A stretch of DNA of 64,000 bases from Pseudomonas sp. NC02 (GCF_002874965.1 NZ_CP025624.1:1612001-1676000); one strand, 5' to 3'. Shown: positions 1-10,176, numbered from the stretch's first letter. Made by a program: numbers and translations. Notes: a model not told the origin generated them from the sequence alone.

Positions 1-653
1 GCCGCCATCGGCGCGCCCACCGCCAGGCCAGTGCCGCAGACCAGGTTGAACACACCGGCAGGCAAGCCCACCGAGGCGATGATCCTGGCCAGTTCCAGCT
101 CTGCCAGCGGCGTCACTTCCGAAGGCTTGAGCACCACGCAGCAACCGGCCGCCAGCGCGGGGGCGAGTTTCCAGGCGGTGGTCACCATCGGGAAATTCCA
201 CGGCACGATCAGGCCCACCACGCCGCAGGGTTCACGGCGTACACGGGCGCTGAAATCCTCAGTGGGCAGTACCACCGGACGGTCCTGGGTGGCGTCCATT
301 TCGTCGGCCAGGTTCGCGTAATAGGCAAAGGTGGCGATCACGTCATCCACATCGATGCCGGCTTCAAACAGCGGCTTGCCATTGTTGCTCGATTGCAGTT
401 GCATCAGGTGTTCACGCTCTGCGCTCACACCCTCGGCGATCTTGCGCAACAGCGCGGCGCGGTCGCGGCCTGTGCTTTTTGACCAGCTCGGGAAGGCCGC
501 GCTGGCGGCGCCGATGGCCTCAGTCACCGCGCCTGCATCACCCACGCTCACTTGGGCCAGGGTGGCCTCGGTGGCCGGGTTGATCACGTCCAGCACGTCA
601 TGGCCGGCACGCCACGCGCCATTGATAAACAGCCCATTCAATACCGCGCTCAT
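1..653 (-). CDS. Aldehyde dehydrogenase family protein (N-terminal part, cut by window edge)
   Basis: The reverse strand reads MSAVLNGLFINGAWRAG and continues for 217 codons to the window edge without a stop. Seen: the NAD-dependent aldehyde dehydrogenase N-terminus, including VPWNFP and the following LAPALAAGC, which form part of the cofactor site. The catalytic Glu and Cys would lie beyond the edge. Its ATG overlaps the stop codon of the upstream decarboxylase gene by 4 bases (ATGA), so the two are almost certainly co-transcribed and translationally coupled. Inference: it oxidises the aldehyde released by the decarboxylase, for example 4-guanidinobutyraldehyde if that enzyme is AruI. The substrate cannot be fixed from this fragment. 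Confidence 0.92.
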   Translation of the reverse strand, partial: MSAVLNGLFINGAWRAGHDVLDVINPATEATLAQVSVGDAGAVTEAIGAASAAFPSWSKSTGRDRAALLRKIAEGVSAEREHLMQLQSSNNGKPLFEAGIDVDDVIATFAYYANLADEMDATQDRPVVLPTEDFSARVRREPCGVVGLIVPWNFPMVTTAWKLAPALAAGCCVVLKPSEVTPLAELELARIIASVGLPAGVFNLVCGTGLAVGAPMA

Positions 654-2275
654 ACCGCCACCTCCTTCATCCAAAGCCCCTGGTCGATTTCAATCAGCGT
701 CGGGCCCTGGCGATCAGTCGCGGCACGCAAGGCGCTGCGTAATTCCTCAACACCCTGGATGCGCTGGGCAGCAGCGCCGAGGGCCTTGGCCACGCCGATA
801 AAGTCCGGGGTGTAGATGTCCACGCCCACCGGTTCGATGGCGCGGTTGACCATGTATTTCTTGATCTCCTCATAGCCCTGGTTATTCCACAGCAGCACGA
901 TCACCGGCGTGCGCGCTTCCACGGCGCTGGCCAGTTCCGGCAGGGTGAATTGCAGGCCGCCGTCGCCGATCAGGCACACCACCGGCGCACCGTTGCCGCG
1001 CCCCAGCCACGCACCGATGGCCGCCGGCAAGGCGTAGCCGAGGGTGCCGTAGCCGGTGGAGGAGTTGAACCAGCGGCGCGGCTGGTCGAGGTTCAGGGTC
1101 AGGTTGCCGGTGTACACCGGTTGAGTGGAGTCGCCCACCAGTACGGCGTCGGGCAGTTCGTCCAGGACGGTGTTGAGGAACAGGGTTTGCGCGCGGGTGG
1201 CGGCGTCCCAGGTGGGTTCCAGTTCGCTCCACAGGCGGGCGACGCGGTGGGCGCCCCAGTTGCTGTCGCGGGCGGCCAGGGGTTTGTTGCCCAGCTCGGC
1301 AAGCAGTGCCTGCGCAGCGATTTGCGCGTCGGCTACCAGCGCGACTTGCGGCGGGTAATTGCGCACGGTCTGGTCGGAATCGATGTCGATGCGCAGCAGG
1401 GCGCCGGGAATGTCGAAGCCGCCGGCGAAGGTCACGTCGTAGTCGGTTTCGGCCAGCTCGGTGCCGATCGCCAGCACCACGTCTGCCTCGGCCACCAGCG
1501 CGCGGGTGGCGACCAGGGTTTGGGTCGAGCCGATCAGCAGCGGGTGGTTGGCGGCCAGCATGCCCTTGGCATTGATGGTCAGCGCCACCGGCGCGCCGAG
1601 GGCTTCGGCCAGCTGCGTCACCTCGGGGGCTGCGTCGATGGCACCGCCACCGGCGAGGATCAGCGGACGTTTCGCCGCTGCGAGCAACTGGCTCATCTGC
1701 TTGACCGCCGACGGCGCAGCGCCAGCGCGGGAAACGCTGACCGGTTCACTGCCGAGCAACGCGTCGGCGTTTTCCACCAGCACGTCCAGCGGGATTTCGA
1801 TGTGCACCGGGCGCGGTCGTCCGGCCTGGAACAGCGCAAATGCCCGGGCCAGTACACCGGGCAATTCGGCCGCCGACATCAAGGTATGGGAGAACGCCGC
1901 CACGCCCGCGATCATCGCGTTCTGGTTCGGCAGCTCGTGCAGCTTGCCGCGCCCGCCGCCCAGCTGGCTGCGGGACTGCACGCTGGAGATCACCAGCATC
2001 GGGATCGAGTCGGCGTAGGCCTGGCCCATGGCGGTGGTGATGTTGGTCATGCCGGGGCCGGTGATGATGAAGCACACGCCGGGCTTGCCGCTGGTGCGCG
2101 CATAGCCGTCGGCCATGAAACCGGCGCCCTGTTCGTGGCGCGGGGTGACGTGGCGGATGCTCGAGCGCGCCAGGCCCCGGTAGAGTTCCACGGTGTGCAC
2201 GCCGGGGATGCCAAACACCTGGTCCACGCCGTAGCCTTCCAGCAGGTTGACCAATACTTCGCCGCAGGTCGCCAT
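650..2275 (-). CDS. aruI: Thiamine-diphosphate-dependent decarboxylase, probable 5-guanidino-2-oxopentanoate decarboxylase
   Basis: A 541-residue protein with the full three-domain architecture of the acetolactate synthase/2-oxoacid decarboxylase family. Seen: the cofactor-activating Glu48 in RHEQGAGFMADGYAR, and the ThDP/Mg site starting GDGG at about residue 437 and ending NN at about 464. The N-terminus (MATCGEVLVNLLEGYGVDQV) matches what I recall of Pseudomonas AruI, which decarboxylates 2-ketoarginine in the arginine transaminase pathway. The coupled aldehyde dehydrogenase fits a decarboxylase-then-oxidation route. No transaminase (aruH) lies on the visible side, so another 2-oxoacid substrate remains possible. 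A LysR gene is divergent 111 bp away. Family certain, exact substrate moderately sure. Confidence 0.85.
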   Translation of the reverse strand: MATCGEVLVNLLEGYGVDQVFGIPGVHTVELYRGLARSSIRHVTPRHEQGAGFMADGYARTSGKPGVCFIITGPGMTNITTAMGQAYADSIPMLVISSVQSRSQLGGGRGKLHELPNQNAMIAGVAAFSHTLMSAAELPGVLARAFALFQAGRPRPVHIEIPLDVLVENADALLGSEPVSVSRAGAAPSAVKQMSQLLAAAKRPLILAGGGAIDAAPEVTQLAEALGAPVALTINAKGMLAANHPLLIGSTQTLVATRALVAEADVVLAIGTELAETDYDVTFAGGFDIPGALLRIDIDSDQTVRNYPPQVALVADAQIAAQALLAELGNKPLAARDSNWGAHRVARLWSELEPTWDAATRAQTLFLNTVLDELPDAVLVGDSTQPVYTGNLTLNLDQPRRWFNSSTGYGTLGYALPAAIGAWLGRGNGAPVVCLIGDGGLQFTLPELASAVEARTPVIVLLWNNQGYEEIKKYMVNRAIEPVGVDIYTPDFIGVAKALGAAAQRIQGVEELRSALRAATDRQGPTLIEIDQGLWMKEVAV

Positions 2276-2386
2276 TGTCGTCGCTCTTATTGTTGATAAA
2301 GGCCCGTATTGGAACGGCTGGCCCGTAGCGGCAACAATCGATAAAAAGTCATACTAGCCATGTCCTCACGTCATGGCTACGCCCTT
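2276..2386. promoter_or_regulatory. Divergent control region between decarboxylase and LysR genes
   Basis: This 111-bp gap must hold both promoters. A spaced inverted repeat, ATTGTTG (2289-2295) and CAACAAT (2332-2338), is visible and could be part of a LysR operator. No promoter hexamers are convincing by eye. Confidence 0.35.
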
Positions 2387-3265
2387 ATGAAACGTCTTCC
2401 GCCGCTGCCGGCCCTGCACACCTTTTGGGTCACGGCCCAGTGCTGCAACTTCACCCGAGCCGCCGAGCAATTGCACATCACCCAGGGCGCGGTGAGTCGG
2501 CAGATCGCCGGGCTGGAAAGTCATCTGGGCTATGCGCTGTTCCAGCGCCAGGCTCGTGGCTTGAGCCTCACCGAAGAGGGCCGCGAATGGTCACTGCGGG
2601 CGCAGCAGGTGTTCGGCCTGATCGGCGAGGCGGTTGAGCAGATCGGCACCCGCCGCGAGACCTTGCAGCTCAAGGCCTCCACCTGCGTGATGCGCTGGCT
2701 GTTGCCGCGCCTGATGCAGTGGCAGCAGGAACGCCCGGATGTGCCGGTGGAGTTGACCACCACCGTGGCCTACACCGTCGACTTTCGCCGCGAGCAGTTC
2801 GATGCCGCGGTGATCTACGCGCCGATTGCCGAGCAGTCGGCCCAGGCCCGGCATCTGTTCGATGAGCGCCTGACACCGGTGTGCGCGCCGGCCTTGCTCG
2901 GTGGCTTGCACACGCCCGCCGATTTGCAGCAACAGGTGTTGTTGCACCCTACGCGGGATGAGCGGGATTGGGCGTTGTGGTTGAAAGCGGCGAATACACG
3001 CTTGAGCAATCTGGCCCAGGGGCATCATTTTGAAACCCTGGACCTGGCGATGACGGTGGCGTCCCAAGGCTCGGGCGTGGCAATTGGCGACAGCGCGCTG
3101 ATTGGCGAGGACCTGAAGGCGGGGCGGTTGGCCACGCCGTTTGAACTACGGGTGCCGACGGGGATGGGGTATTACCTGGTGTACCCGCCGGGCACTGAGC
3201 CCTCGGCGGGGTTGGAGCAGCTTATGGACTGGCTGGTGAGCCAGGCACAGTCGCCGTCACAATGA
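2387..3265 (+). CDS. LysR-family transcriptional regulator
   Basis: A 292-residue LysR protein beginning MKRLPPLPALHTF, with the winged helix in residues 1-60 (FTRAAEQLHITQGAVSRQI is the helix-turn-helix) and a substrate-binding domain after it. The ATG at 2387 is preferred to the one at 2360 because it gives the usual GcvA/AmpR-like N-terminus. It is divergent from the decarboxylase/aldehyde dehydrogenase pair, which is the classic arrangement for a LysR regulator and its target. Inference: it senses a metabolite of that pathway. A REPIN follows the stop codon. Confidence 0.92.
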   Translation: MKRLPPLPALHTFWVTAQCCNFTRAAEQLHITQGAVSRQIAGLESHLGYALFQRQARGLSLTEEGREWSLRAQQVFGLIGEAVEQIGTRRETLQLKASTCVMRWLLPRLMQWQQERPDVPVELTTTVAYTVDFRREQFDAAVIYAPIAEQSAQARHLFDERLTPVCAPALLGGLHTPADLQQQVLLHPTRDERDWALWLKAANTRLSNLAQGHHFETLDLAMTVASQGSGVAIGDSALIGEDLKAGRLATPFELRVPTGMGYYLVYPPGTEPSAGLEQLMDWLVSQAQSPSQ

Positions 3266-3271
3266 AGATCA

Positions 3272-3369
3272 AAATGTGGGAGGGGACTTGCTCGCGAAGG
3301 CGCCGGGTCAGCCAATCCATCTGTTGACTGACACACCGCATTCGCGAGCAAGCCCGCTCCCACATTTTT
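3272..3369. repeat. REPIN (two inverted REP sequences), copy 1
   Basis: The left arm has a GTGGGAGGGGACTTGCTCGC core and the right arm is its near-complement, ending GCTCCCACATTTTT. The outer arms are about 30 bp with a few mismatches and enclose a 30-40 bp loop. It lies between the convergent ends of the LysR gene and the NAD(P)-binding protein gene and could also act as a bidirectional terminator. Confidence 0.9.
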
Positions 3370-3383
3370 AGTGCGCGTCAGCC

Positions 3384-3998
3384 TTAGTAGCCGACGGTGA
3401 ACCGCTGGCGCGAATGCTTCGGTGTTTCCACTTCATCAATCAGCGCAATCGCAAAGTCGGCAAAGCTGATCCAGCTGCGGCCTTCACTGCTCACCAGCAA
3501 TTCATCCTGGCCCAGGCGGAATGTGCCGGTGCGTGCGGTCTCGACGAACTCCGCCGAAGGCGACAGGAAGGTCCAGTCCAGGTCTTTTTCCTGGCGCAGG
3601 GTATCGAGGAAAACACTGCCGGCGCTGGCTTCGGCTTTGTATTCCTCGGGGAAGCCCGGGCTGTCGATCACTCGGCTGCCGCCCGGCAACAACAGCGAAC
3701 CGGCACCGCCGACCACCAGCAGGCGCTTCACGCCGGCTTTTTTCACCGGGTTGATCACCGCTTCCGGCGGCAGGGTGGCGAAGTGCGCCGCACTGATCAC
3801 CACGTCGTTGCCGCGGATGGCCTGTTCCAGCGCCTGGGCATCCAGCGCATCGACTTGCTTGGCGGTGACGCCAGGGCGCGCCCCGATCTTGTCGGTATTA
3901 CGTGCGATGGCCGTGACGGTGTGCCCGCGACGCAGCGCTTCTTCCAGCAGTTGGCTACCGGCACGACCGGTGGCACCAATGATTGCGATCTTGCTCAT
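3384..3998 (-). CDS. NAD(P)-binding protein, NmrA/atypical short-chain dehydrogenase type
   Basis: A 204-residue protein starting MSKIAIIGATGRAGSQLLEE. The GATGRAG glycine-rich loop at residues 8-14 binds the dinucleotide in this Rossmann family. There is no Tyr-x3-Lys catalytic pair of classical SDRs, as expected for the YwnB/NmrA-like branch. The start is set by GGAGAA six bases upstream; a longer open frame reaching 4124 overlaps the neighbouring gene and is rejected. It lies 34 bp after the MBL-fold gene, probably as the second gene of an operon divergent from the LysR gene at 5010. The substrate is unknown; proteins of this type are oxidoreductases or redox sensors. Confidence 0.88.
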   Translation of the reverse strand: MSKIAIIGATGRAGSQLLEEALRRGHTVTAIARNTDKIGARPGVTAKQVDALDAQALEQAIRGNDVVISAAHFATLPPEAVINPVKKAGVKRLLVVGGAGSLLLPGGSRVIDSPGFPEEYKAEASAGSVFLDTLRQEKDLDWTFLSPSAEFVETARTGTFRLGQDELLVSSEGRSWISFADFAIALIDEVETPKHSRQRFTVGY

Positions 3999-4032
3999 GA
4001 CGTTCTCCAGTACGGTTAAGGGTTGAATCAAC

Positions 4033-4905
4033 TCACCACTGCATTTCGCCCTTGGCGACTTTGGCGCCCAGTTCCAGGGTGCTCTCGTCACCCAGGTTCG
4101 GGTAACGCTTTTGCATCGCCGCAATCAGGGCGGCGGAGTCCTTGGCCTTGGCGGTTTCTTCGTCAAAGGCTTTGATGTAGTCGGCGGTGAACGCCACGGA
4201 TTTGAGCGACGGCGTGCCCAGGTAGTGACCCGGAATCACCGTGCGCGGTTTCAAGTCCTGGATACGTTGCAGGGTGGCCAGCCAATCGGTGTGGGACTTC
4301 GCGGTCTGCGTATCGGCCATCCACACATGAATGTTTTCCGCGACGACTACACCACCGACCACCGCCTTGATCGACGGGATCCACACAAAGGTGCGGTCCG
4401 GTTGTGCGCCGTCGAGGCCGATCACCTCCAACTGCTTGCCTTCGAGGGTCAGGCTGTGGCCCTCAAGCACCTGGGGAATGACGGCTTTGCCAGGCTTGTC
4501 CGCGCCCAGTTTCGGGCCCCAGAACGCCAGTTTGTGTTCAACGGTGGCCTTGATATGGTCCACCACCGGCTGCGGTGCCAGGACTTTGGCCTGGGGGAAG
4601 GCGGCGGTCAGGGTATCGAGGCCGAAGTAGTAGTCCGGGTCGCCGTGGCTGATGTAGATGGTCGTCAGGCGCTTGCCGCTGGCGCGGATTTTTTGCACCA
4701 GTTGCTCGGCCTGGGTCTTGCCGAATTGGGCGTCCACCAGGATCGCATCTTTGTCGCCGCTGACCAGTACCGAGGTGACCGGCATCATCGCGGTTTCGCC
4801 CGGGTTGTAGGCGTCCAGAGTCAAGTCGGCCGCCATGGCGTGCGCGGCGAAGGCCAGGGAGGCGGCGGCCAGGGCCACGCGCTTGAGCGGGGAGAATCCA
4901 AACAT
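4033..4905 (-). CDS. Exported MBL-fold protein with atypical metal motif
   Basis: A 290-residue protein with an N-terminal signal peptide (cleavage probably after AHAMA, residues 21-25). The metallo-beta-lactamase fold is clear: VDAQFGK, then ISHGDPDYYFG, and a late VIPGHYLG. The usual HxHxDH zinc motif is altered. H87 and D91 remain, while the second His is D89 and the last is Y92, so two ligands are replaced. Known: related secreted MBL proteins with this HGDPD motif occur in Gram-negative bacteria. Inference: the metal site is different or the substrate is unusual. It is the first gene of the probable pair with the NAD(P)-binding protein, under the divergent LysR gene. Confidence 0.88.
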   Translation of the reverse strand: MFGFSPLKRVALAAASLAFAAHAMAADLTLDAYNPGETAMMPVTSVLVSGDKDAILVDAQFGKTQAEQLVQKIRASGKRLTTIYISHGDPDYYFGLDTLTAAFPQAKVLAPQPVVDHIKATVEHKLAFWGPKLGADKPGKAVIPQVLEGHSLTLEGKQLEVIGLDGAQPDRTFVWIPSIKAVVGGVVVAENIHVWMADTQTAKSHTDWLATLQRIQDLKPRTVIPGHYLGTPSLKSVAFTADYIKAFDEETAKAKDSAALIAAMQKRYPNLGDESTLELGAKVAKGEMQW

Positions 4906-5009
4906 GTGCTGCTCCAGTCATCGGTAAGGTGTGGACAGAGCTTAGTTGCACCAAACGCTACAAAAAATGCGATGCTTGGACATAGTTTGTTTCTAAAAGC
5001 GGGCAAATC

Positions 5010-5915
5010 ATGGATCGTCTTCAAGCAATGCGCGTGTTTGTCGCGGTGGTGGACTTGGGCAGCCAGTCGGCGGCAGCCGACCATCTGGACCTGTCGCGCC
5101 CGGTGGTGTCGCGCTACCTGGCGGAGCTGGAAGACTGGGTCGGCGCGCGCCTGATGCACCGCACCACCCGCAAGCTCAGCCTGACCGCCGCCGGCAGCGA
5201 AACCCTGCCCCGTTGCCGGCAGATGCTGGAGTTGTGCAGCGACATGCAGGCCGCCGTCAGCGAACCCGACGAAGCGCCTCGCGGCCTGCTGCGCCTGAGT
5301 GTCAGCACCTCGTTCGGCCAGGCGCAACTGGCCGATGCCATGGCCGAATACGTCAAGCGCTACCCGCTGGTCAACATCGATATGCAGATGCTTGATCGCA
5401 CGGTGAACCTGGTGGATGAGCGCATCGACCTGGCGATCCGTACCAGCTTCGAACTGGACCCCAACCTGATCGCCCGCCGCCTCACGCTGTGCCGTTCGGT
5501 GATCTGCGCATCGCCCGCTTACCTGCTGGAGCATCCGCAACCGCGGCAGGTACAGGACCTGGCCCGGCACAATTGCCTGACCCACTCCTACTTCGGCAAA
5601 AGCCTGTGGCACTTCATGGAAAACGGCGAGCCGGTGTCGGTGCCGGTGCAGGGCAATATCAGCGCCAACGAGGCCAGTACCTTATTGCGGGTGACGCTGG
5701 CGGGGGCAGGGGTGTCGCGGCTGCCGAGTTATCAGGCGGGCGACTACATCCGCAGTGGCGAGTTGATCCGCTTGTTGCCCGAGGCCGAGCCGCAGCAGAT
5801 GAACATCTACGCGGTGTACGCCTCGCGCAAGCATATGCCGGCGGCGCTTCGCAGCCTGCTGGATTTCCTGGTATTGAGGTTTCCGGAAGAGCCGGTGTGG
5901 GACGTCGGTCTCTAA
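5010..5915 (+). CDS. LysR-family regulator, CrgA/AaeR-like subgroup
   Basis: A 301-residue protein starting MDRLQAMRVFVAVVDLGS, with the helix-turn-helix AAADHLDLSRPVVSRYLAELE and the substrate-binding domain from about residue 90 (GLLRLSVSTSFG). The RLMHRTTRKLSLT wing is typical of the large CrgA-like branch of LysR proteins, whose members commonly control divergent oxidoreductase or hydrolase genes. Here the divergent neighbour is the MBL-fold/NAD(P)-binding pair, 104 bp away. Confidence 0.93.
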   Translation: MDRLQAMRVFVAVVDLGSQSAAADHLDLSRPVVSRYLAELEDWVGARLMHRTTRKLSLTAAGSETLPRCRQMLELCSDMQAAVSEPDEAPRGLLRLSVSTSFGQAQLADAMAEYVKRYPLVNIDMQMLDRTVNLVDERIDLAIRTSFELDPNLIARRLTLCRSVICASPAYLLEHPQPRQVQDLARHNCLTHSYFGKSLWHFMENGEPVSVPVQGNISANEASTLLRVTLAGAGVSRLPSYQAGDYIRSGELIRLLPEAEPQQMNIYAVYASRKHMPAALRSLLDFLVLRFPEEPVWDVGL

Positions 5916-6015
5916 GCCTGCATAAACAGGTTGAATGTCGCCCGATAATGGCGACTTGCCCCAGCTGACCTATGCTTATCAAAGCACCTTCTTGATCGGA
6001 TCAGAGGTCAGCATC

Positions 6016-6192
6016 ATGTCGATCAAAACAAGAAAGTACCTGATGATTTTCACCCTGTGCGCCGCCGCCACCGCGCTCTATGGCACTGCCGCCTACCGCG
6101 TCGAACAGACCCGCATGCAGCCGGGGTTCGCCTCCAGCTGCAATCACGGTCAATGCGTTGGCCACATGGCTGCCTTCAGTTCGCTTCGCTAG
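6016..6192 (+). CDS. Small membrane-anchored or exported protein with a Cys/His cluster
   Basis: A 58-residue protein, MSIKTRKYLMIFTLCAAATA onwards. Residues 8-27 form one hydrophobic segment (signal peptide or anchor). The short tail carries C-N-H-G-Q-C-V-G-H, a C-x-H-x2-C-x2-H arrangement that could hold a metal or a disulfide. An AGAGG ribosome-binding site sits 8-12 bases before the ATG at 6016; an upstream in-frame ATG at 5935 has no such site. Its end overlaps the end of pobR by 17 bp, tail to tail. I do not recognise the family. Confidence 0.55.
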   Translation: MSIKTRKYLMIFTLCAAATALYGTAAYRVEQTRMQPGFASSCNHGQCVGHMAAFSSLR

Positions 6193-7072
6193 CGTCCTGG
6201 TCGGCTTTCAACTGCTCCCGAAACGCCTTCGGGGAGAACCCGACGCGTCGGCGAAACAGCCGTGAGAAGTTGGTCGGGTCGGAAAAGCCCAACACCTCCG
6301 ACATTTCATTGATGGTCATGCTGGTGTAGGTCAGCAGGCGCTTGGCTTCCAGCAACTGGCGGTCGTGCATGATCTGCAACGCGGGCTGCCCGCCCAACTC
6401 CCGACACGTCCCGTTCAGGTGTGAGACCGAGATCCCGAGCTTGTGGGCCAGGTCTTCGATTTTCGGGTGCTCGCGATAATGTTGCTCTACCAGCAGGGTG
6501 AACCGGCGGAAGTATTCGCGGCCCCGCGGTGCCCGTGGATGGCGACGCTGGATGGCCTGGCGGCTGATCCACACCAGCAGTACGCTGACCAGGGCGTGCA
6601 TCATCATGTCTCGCGCCGGTTGGTCGCTGGCGTACTCCTCCTGCAGGCGCGCAAACAGGCTGTTGAGGTAGTCACTGTCGTTGCCGGCAGGGTAGCTGCC
6701 CAGGGCATTCAGGCCATCCAGCGCCGCGCCCAGTTGCCCCTGCAGGTGCGCCATCAGCGGCGCGGCCAGGGTGACCACAAACCCCTCGACGTCTTCGGAA
6801 AAGCGAAAGCCATGCACGCATAACGGCGGCAGCACCTGCAGCGTCGATTCATTCAGGGTGCTGCGCTGCCCCTCGATCTCCAGTTGTGCCTGGCCTTTGT
6901 GCACGTAAAGCAACTGGCACAGGTCCGCATGCCGGTGGGGCTGGATTTCCCACTGGTACTCACGGCTGCGCCGGGAGATGGTTTCACAGTGCAACAAATC
7001 CGGGGTCGGCCATTGCTGGCTCTCACCGTAGAGTTTGAACACTGGAATCGCGGCACTGGCAGTTTTGGTCAT
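6176..7072 (-). CDS. pobR: AraC/XylS-family activator PobR
   Basis: A 298-residue protein from MTKTASAAIPVFKLYGE. The N-terminal half is a cupin-like sensor (HRHADLCQLLYVHKGQAQLEIEG). The C-terminal 100 residues hold the two AraC helix-turn-helix motifs (IEDLAHKLGISVSHLNGTCR and INEMSEVLGFSDPTNFSRLFRR). Known: in pseudomonads pobA is activated in response to 4-hydroxybenzoate by an AraC-type PobR encoded divergently. That arrangement is exactly what is seen here, with 180 bp between the starts. The ATG at 7072 is preferred to the one at 7117, which adds residues unlike the family. Confidence 0.85.
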   Translation of the reverse strand: MTKTASAAIPVFKLYGESQQWPTPDLLHCETISRRSREYQWEIQPHRHADLCQLLYVHKGQAQLEIEGQRSTLNESTLQVLPPLCVHGFRFSEDVEGFVVTLAAPLMAHLQGQLGAALDGLNALGSYPAGNDSDYLNSLFARLQEEYASDQPARDMMMHALVSVLLVWISRQAIQRRHPRAPRGREYFRRFTLLVEQHYREHPKIEDLAHKLGISVSHLNGTCRELGGQPALQIMHDRQLLEAKRLLTYTSMTINEMSEVLGFSDPTNFSRLFRRRVGFSPKAFREQLKADQDASEAN

Positions 7073-8446
<1,374 letters not shown>

Positions 8447-8520
8447 TCAGCTATCTAGTACACTGACGAGCATTCCCGTGGGCCTCCTTTTCCCGCGGGC
8501 CCTTGCTCGCAGGTTCTGCC

Positions 8521-10032
8521 GTGACCAACCTCAATCAGCCCGCCACACCCGCCGTGCGCAGTGTCCTTGTCGCCTTGATGATGGCGATCTTTCTCGGGGC
8601 TTTGGACCAGACCATCGTCGCCGTCTCCATGCCGGCGATTTCCGCCCAGTTCCATGACGTCAACCTGCTGGCCTGGGTGATCTCCGGCTACATGGTGGCG
8701 ATGACCGTGGCGGTGCCGATCTACGGCAAGCTCGGCGACCTGTACGGGCGCCGGCCGATGATGCTGATCGGCATGGGCCTGTTCACCCTTGCTTCGCTGT
8801 TCTGCGGCATGGCCCAGAGCATGGAGCAACTGGTGCTGGCGCGGATCCTCCAGGGCATCGGTGCTGGCGGGATGATTTCGGTCAGCCAGGCGATTATCGG
8901 CGACATTATTCCGCCCCGTGAGCGCGGGCGCTACCAGGGTTACTTCAGCAGCATGTACGCGGTGGCGAGCGTGGCCGGCCCGGTGTTGGGCGGCTACATG
9001 ACCGAGTACCTGTCGTGGCGCTGGGTGTTCCTGATCAACCTGCCGCTGGGCGCGGGCGCCTGGTGGGTGGCCCATCGCACGCTGGTGGGGCTGCCGGTGC
9101 CGCAACGCAAGCCGGTGATCGACTACCTCGGCACTGTGCTGATGATCGTCGGTTTGACGGCGCTGTTGCTGGGTATCACCGAAATCGGCCAGGGCCATCA
9201 TTGGCGCGACGATGAAGTGCTGGGGCTGTTGGTCTGTGCCGTGGTGGCGTTGACGGTGTTTGTGTGGCACGAGCGTCGGGCGCGGGAGCCCTTGTTGCCG
9301 ATGCACCTGTTTGCCAACCGCAGCGCGGTGTTGTGCTGGTGCACGATTTTCTTTACCAGTTTCCAGGCGATTTCCCTGACGGTGCTGATGCCGCTGCGCT
9401 ACCAGACCGTCACCGGTTCCGGTGCCGACAGTGCCGCCTTGCATTTGCTGCCGCTGGCGATGGGTTTGCCGATGGGGGCGTATTTTGCCGGGCGCATGAC
9501 CTCGGTGACCGGGCGTTATAAACCGATGATCCTGATTGGCGCCTTCCTGAGCCCGATCGCGATTTTCGGCATGGCGTTGAGTGCGCCTCAGGCGGTGGCG
9601 GTCACCAGTCTGTTTATGTTGCTGTGCGGGATTGCCGCCGGGATGCAGTTTCCGACTTCCCTGGTGGGTACGCAGAACTCGGTGGAGCAGCGGGATATCG
9701 GGGTGGCGACCAGCACCACCAACCTGTTCCGTTCCCTGGGCGGTGCGGTTGGGGTGGCATGCATGTCGGCGCTGTTGCTGGCGTTGTTGCAGGACTCCAG
9801 TTTTGCGCACCTGGCCAGTGGGGCGCTGGTCGCGGAAGGGAGTTCGGGGAATGTGCTGCTGGATGGCTTGAATGCGGCGCCTGGGCCGGCGCAGGATGCC
9901 TTGCGGGGGGAGTTGTTGATTACCTTCAGGCATTTGCTGATGGTCAGTGCCGGGGTGTCGTTGTTGGGGTTGGCGGCGGCGATTGCCATGCCTAATCGGG
10001 TGTTGCGGGGGCGGGAAGACAAGGCCAAATAG
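8521..10032 (+). CDS. MFS multidrug exporter, DHA2 (EmrB/QacA) family
   Basis: A 503-residue membrane protein of the 14-helix DHA2 class of drug/proton antiporters. Seen: LGALDQTIVAVSMPAI in helix 1, the loop motif GKLGDLYGRRPMML between helices 2 and 3, and the motif C region GPVLGGYMTEYLSWRWVFLINLP. The GTG at 8521 is chosen; a TTG at 8503 lies within a hairpin-forming stretch. It follows pobA by 74 bp on the same strand. It is not the PcaK-type aromatic acid importer, which is a 12-helix protein, so a pobA-linked role is not established. The 3' end is unusually G-rich (ggggtgttgcgggggcggg). Confidence 0.9.
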   Translation: MTNLNQPATPAVRSVLVALMMAIFLGALDQTIVAVSMPAISAQFHDVNLLAWVISGYMVAMTVAVPIYGKLGDLYGRRPMMLIGMGLFTLASLFCGMAQSMEQLVLARILQGIGAGGMISVSQAIIGDIIPPRERGRYQGYFSSMYAVASVAGPVLGGYMTEYLSWRWVFLINLPLGAGAWWVAHRTLVGLPVPQRKPVIDYLGTVLMIVGLTALLLGITEIGQGHHWRDDEVLGLLVCAVVALTVFVWHERRAREPLLPMHLFANRSAVLCWCTIFFTSFQAISLTVLMPLRYQTVTGSGADSAALHLLPLAMGLPMGAYFAGRMTSVTGRYKPMILIGAFLSPIAIFGMALSAPQAVAVTSLFMLLCGIAAGMQFPTSLVGTQNSVEQRDIGVATSTTNLFRSLGGAVGVACMSALLLALLQDSSFAHLASGALVAEGSSGNVLLDGLNAAPGPAQDALRGELLITFRHLLMVSAGVSLLGLAAAIAMPNRVLRGREDKAK

Positions 10033-10050
10033 TCGAAAAAATGAAGATTA

Positions 10051-10144
10051 AATGTGGGAGCGGGCTTGCTCGCGAATGCGGTCTGTCAGTTGATAAATAG
10101 GTTGGCTGATACACCGCATTCGCGAGCAAGCCCGCTCCCACATT
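10051..10144. repeat. REPIN, copy 2 (perfect 32-bp arms)
   Basis: The arms 10051-10082 and 10113-10144 are exact reverse complements over 32 bases and share the GTGGGAGCGGGCTTGCTCGC core; the loop is 30 bp. It lies between the convergent ends of the exporter gene and the Cache-protein gene. Confidence 0.95.
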
Positions 10145-10176
10145 CGATTGCGTTCCAGCATTTAAATAGCTGACCT

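Noticed and set aside
950..2296. A 448-codon plus-strand frame opposite the ThDP decarboxylase gene.
   Set aside because: Antisense shadow. The translation is Gly/Gln/His-rich without domains; the minus-strand gene has catalytic motifs.
3272..3369. Repeated spaced hairpins considered as a CRISPR array.
   Set aside because: The copies are tens of kilobases apart, are inverted pairs with conserved loops, and have no cas genes; they are REPINs.
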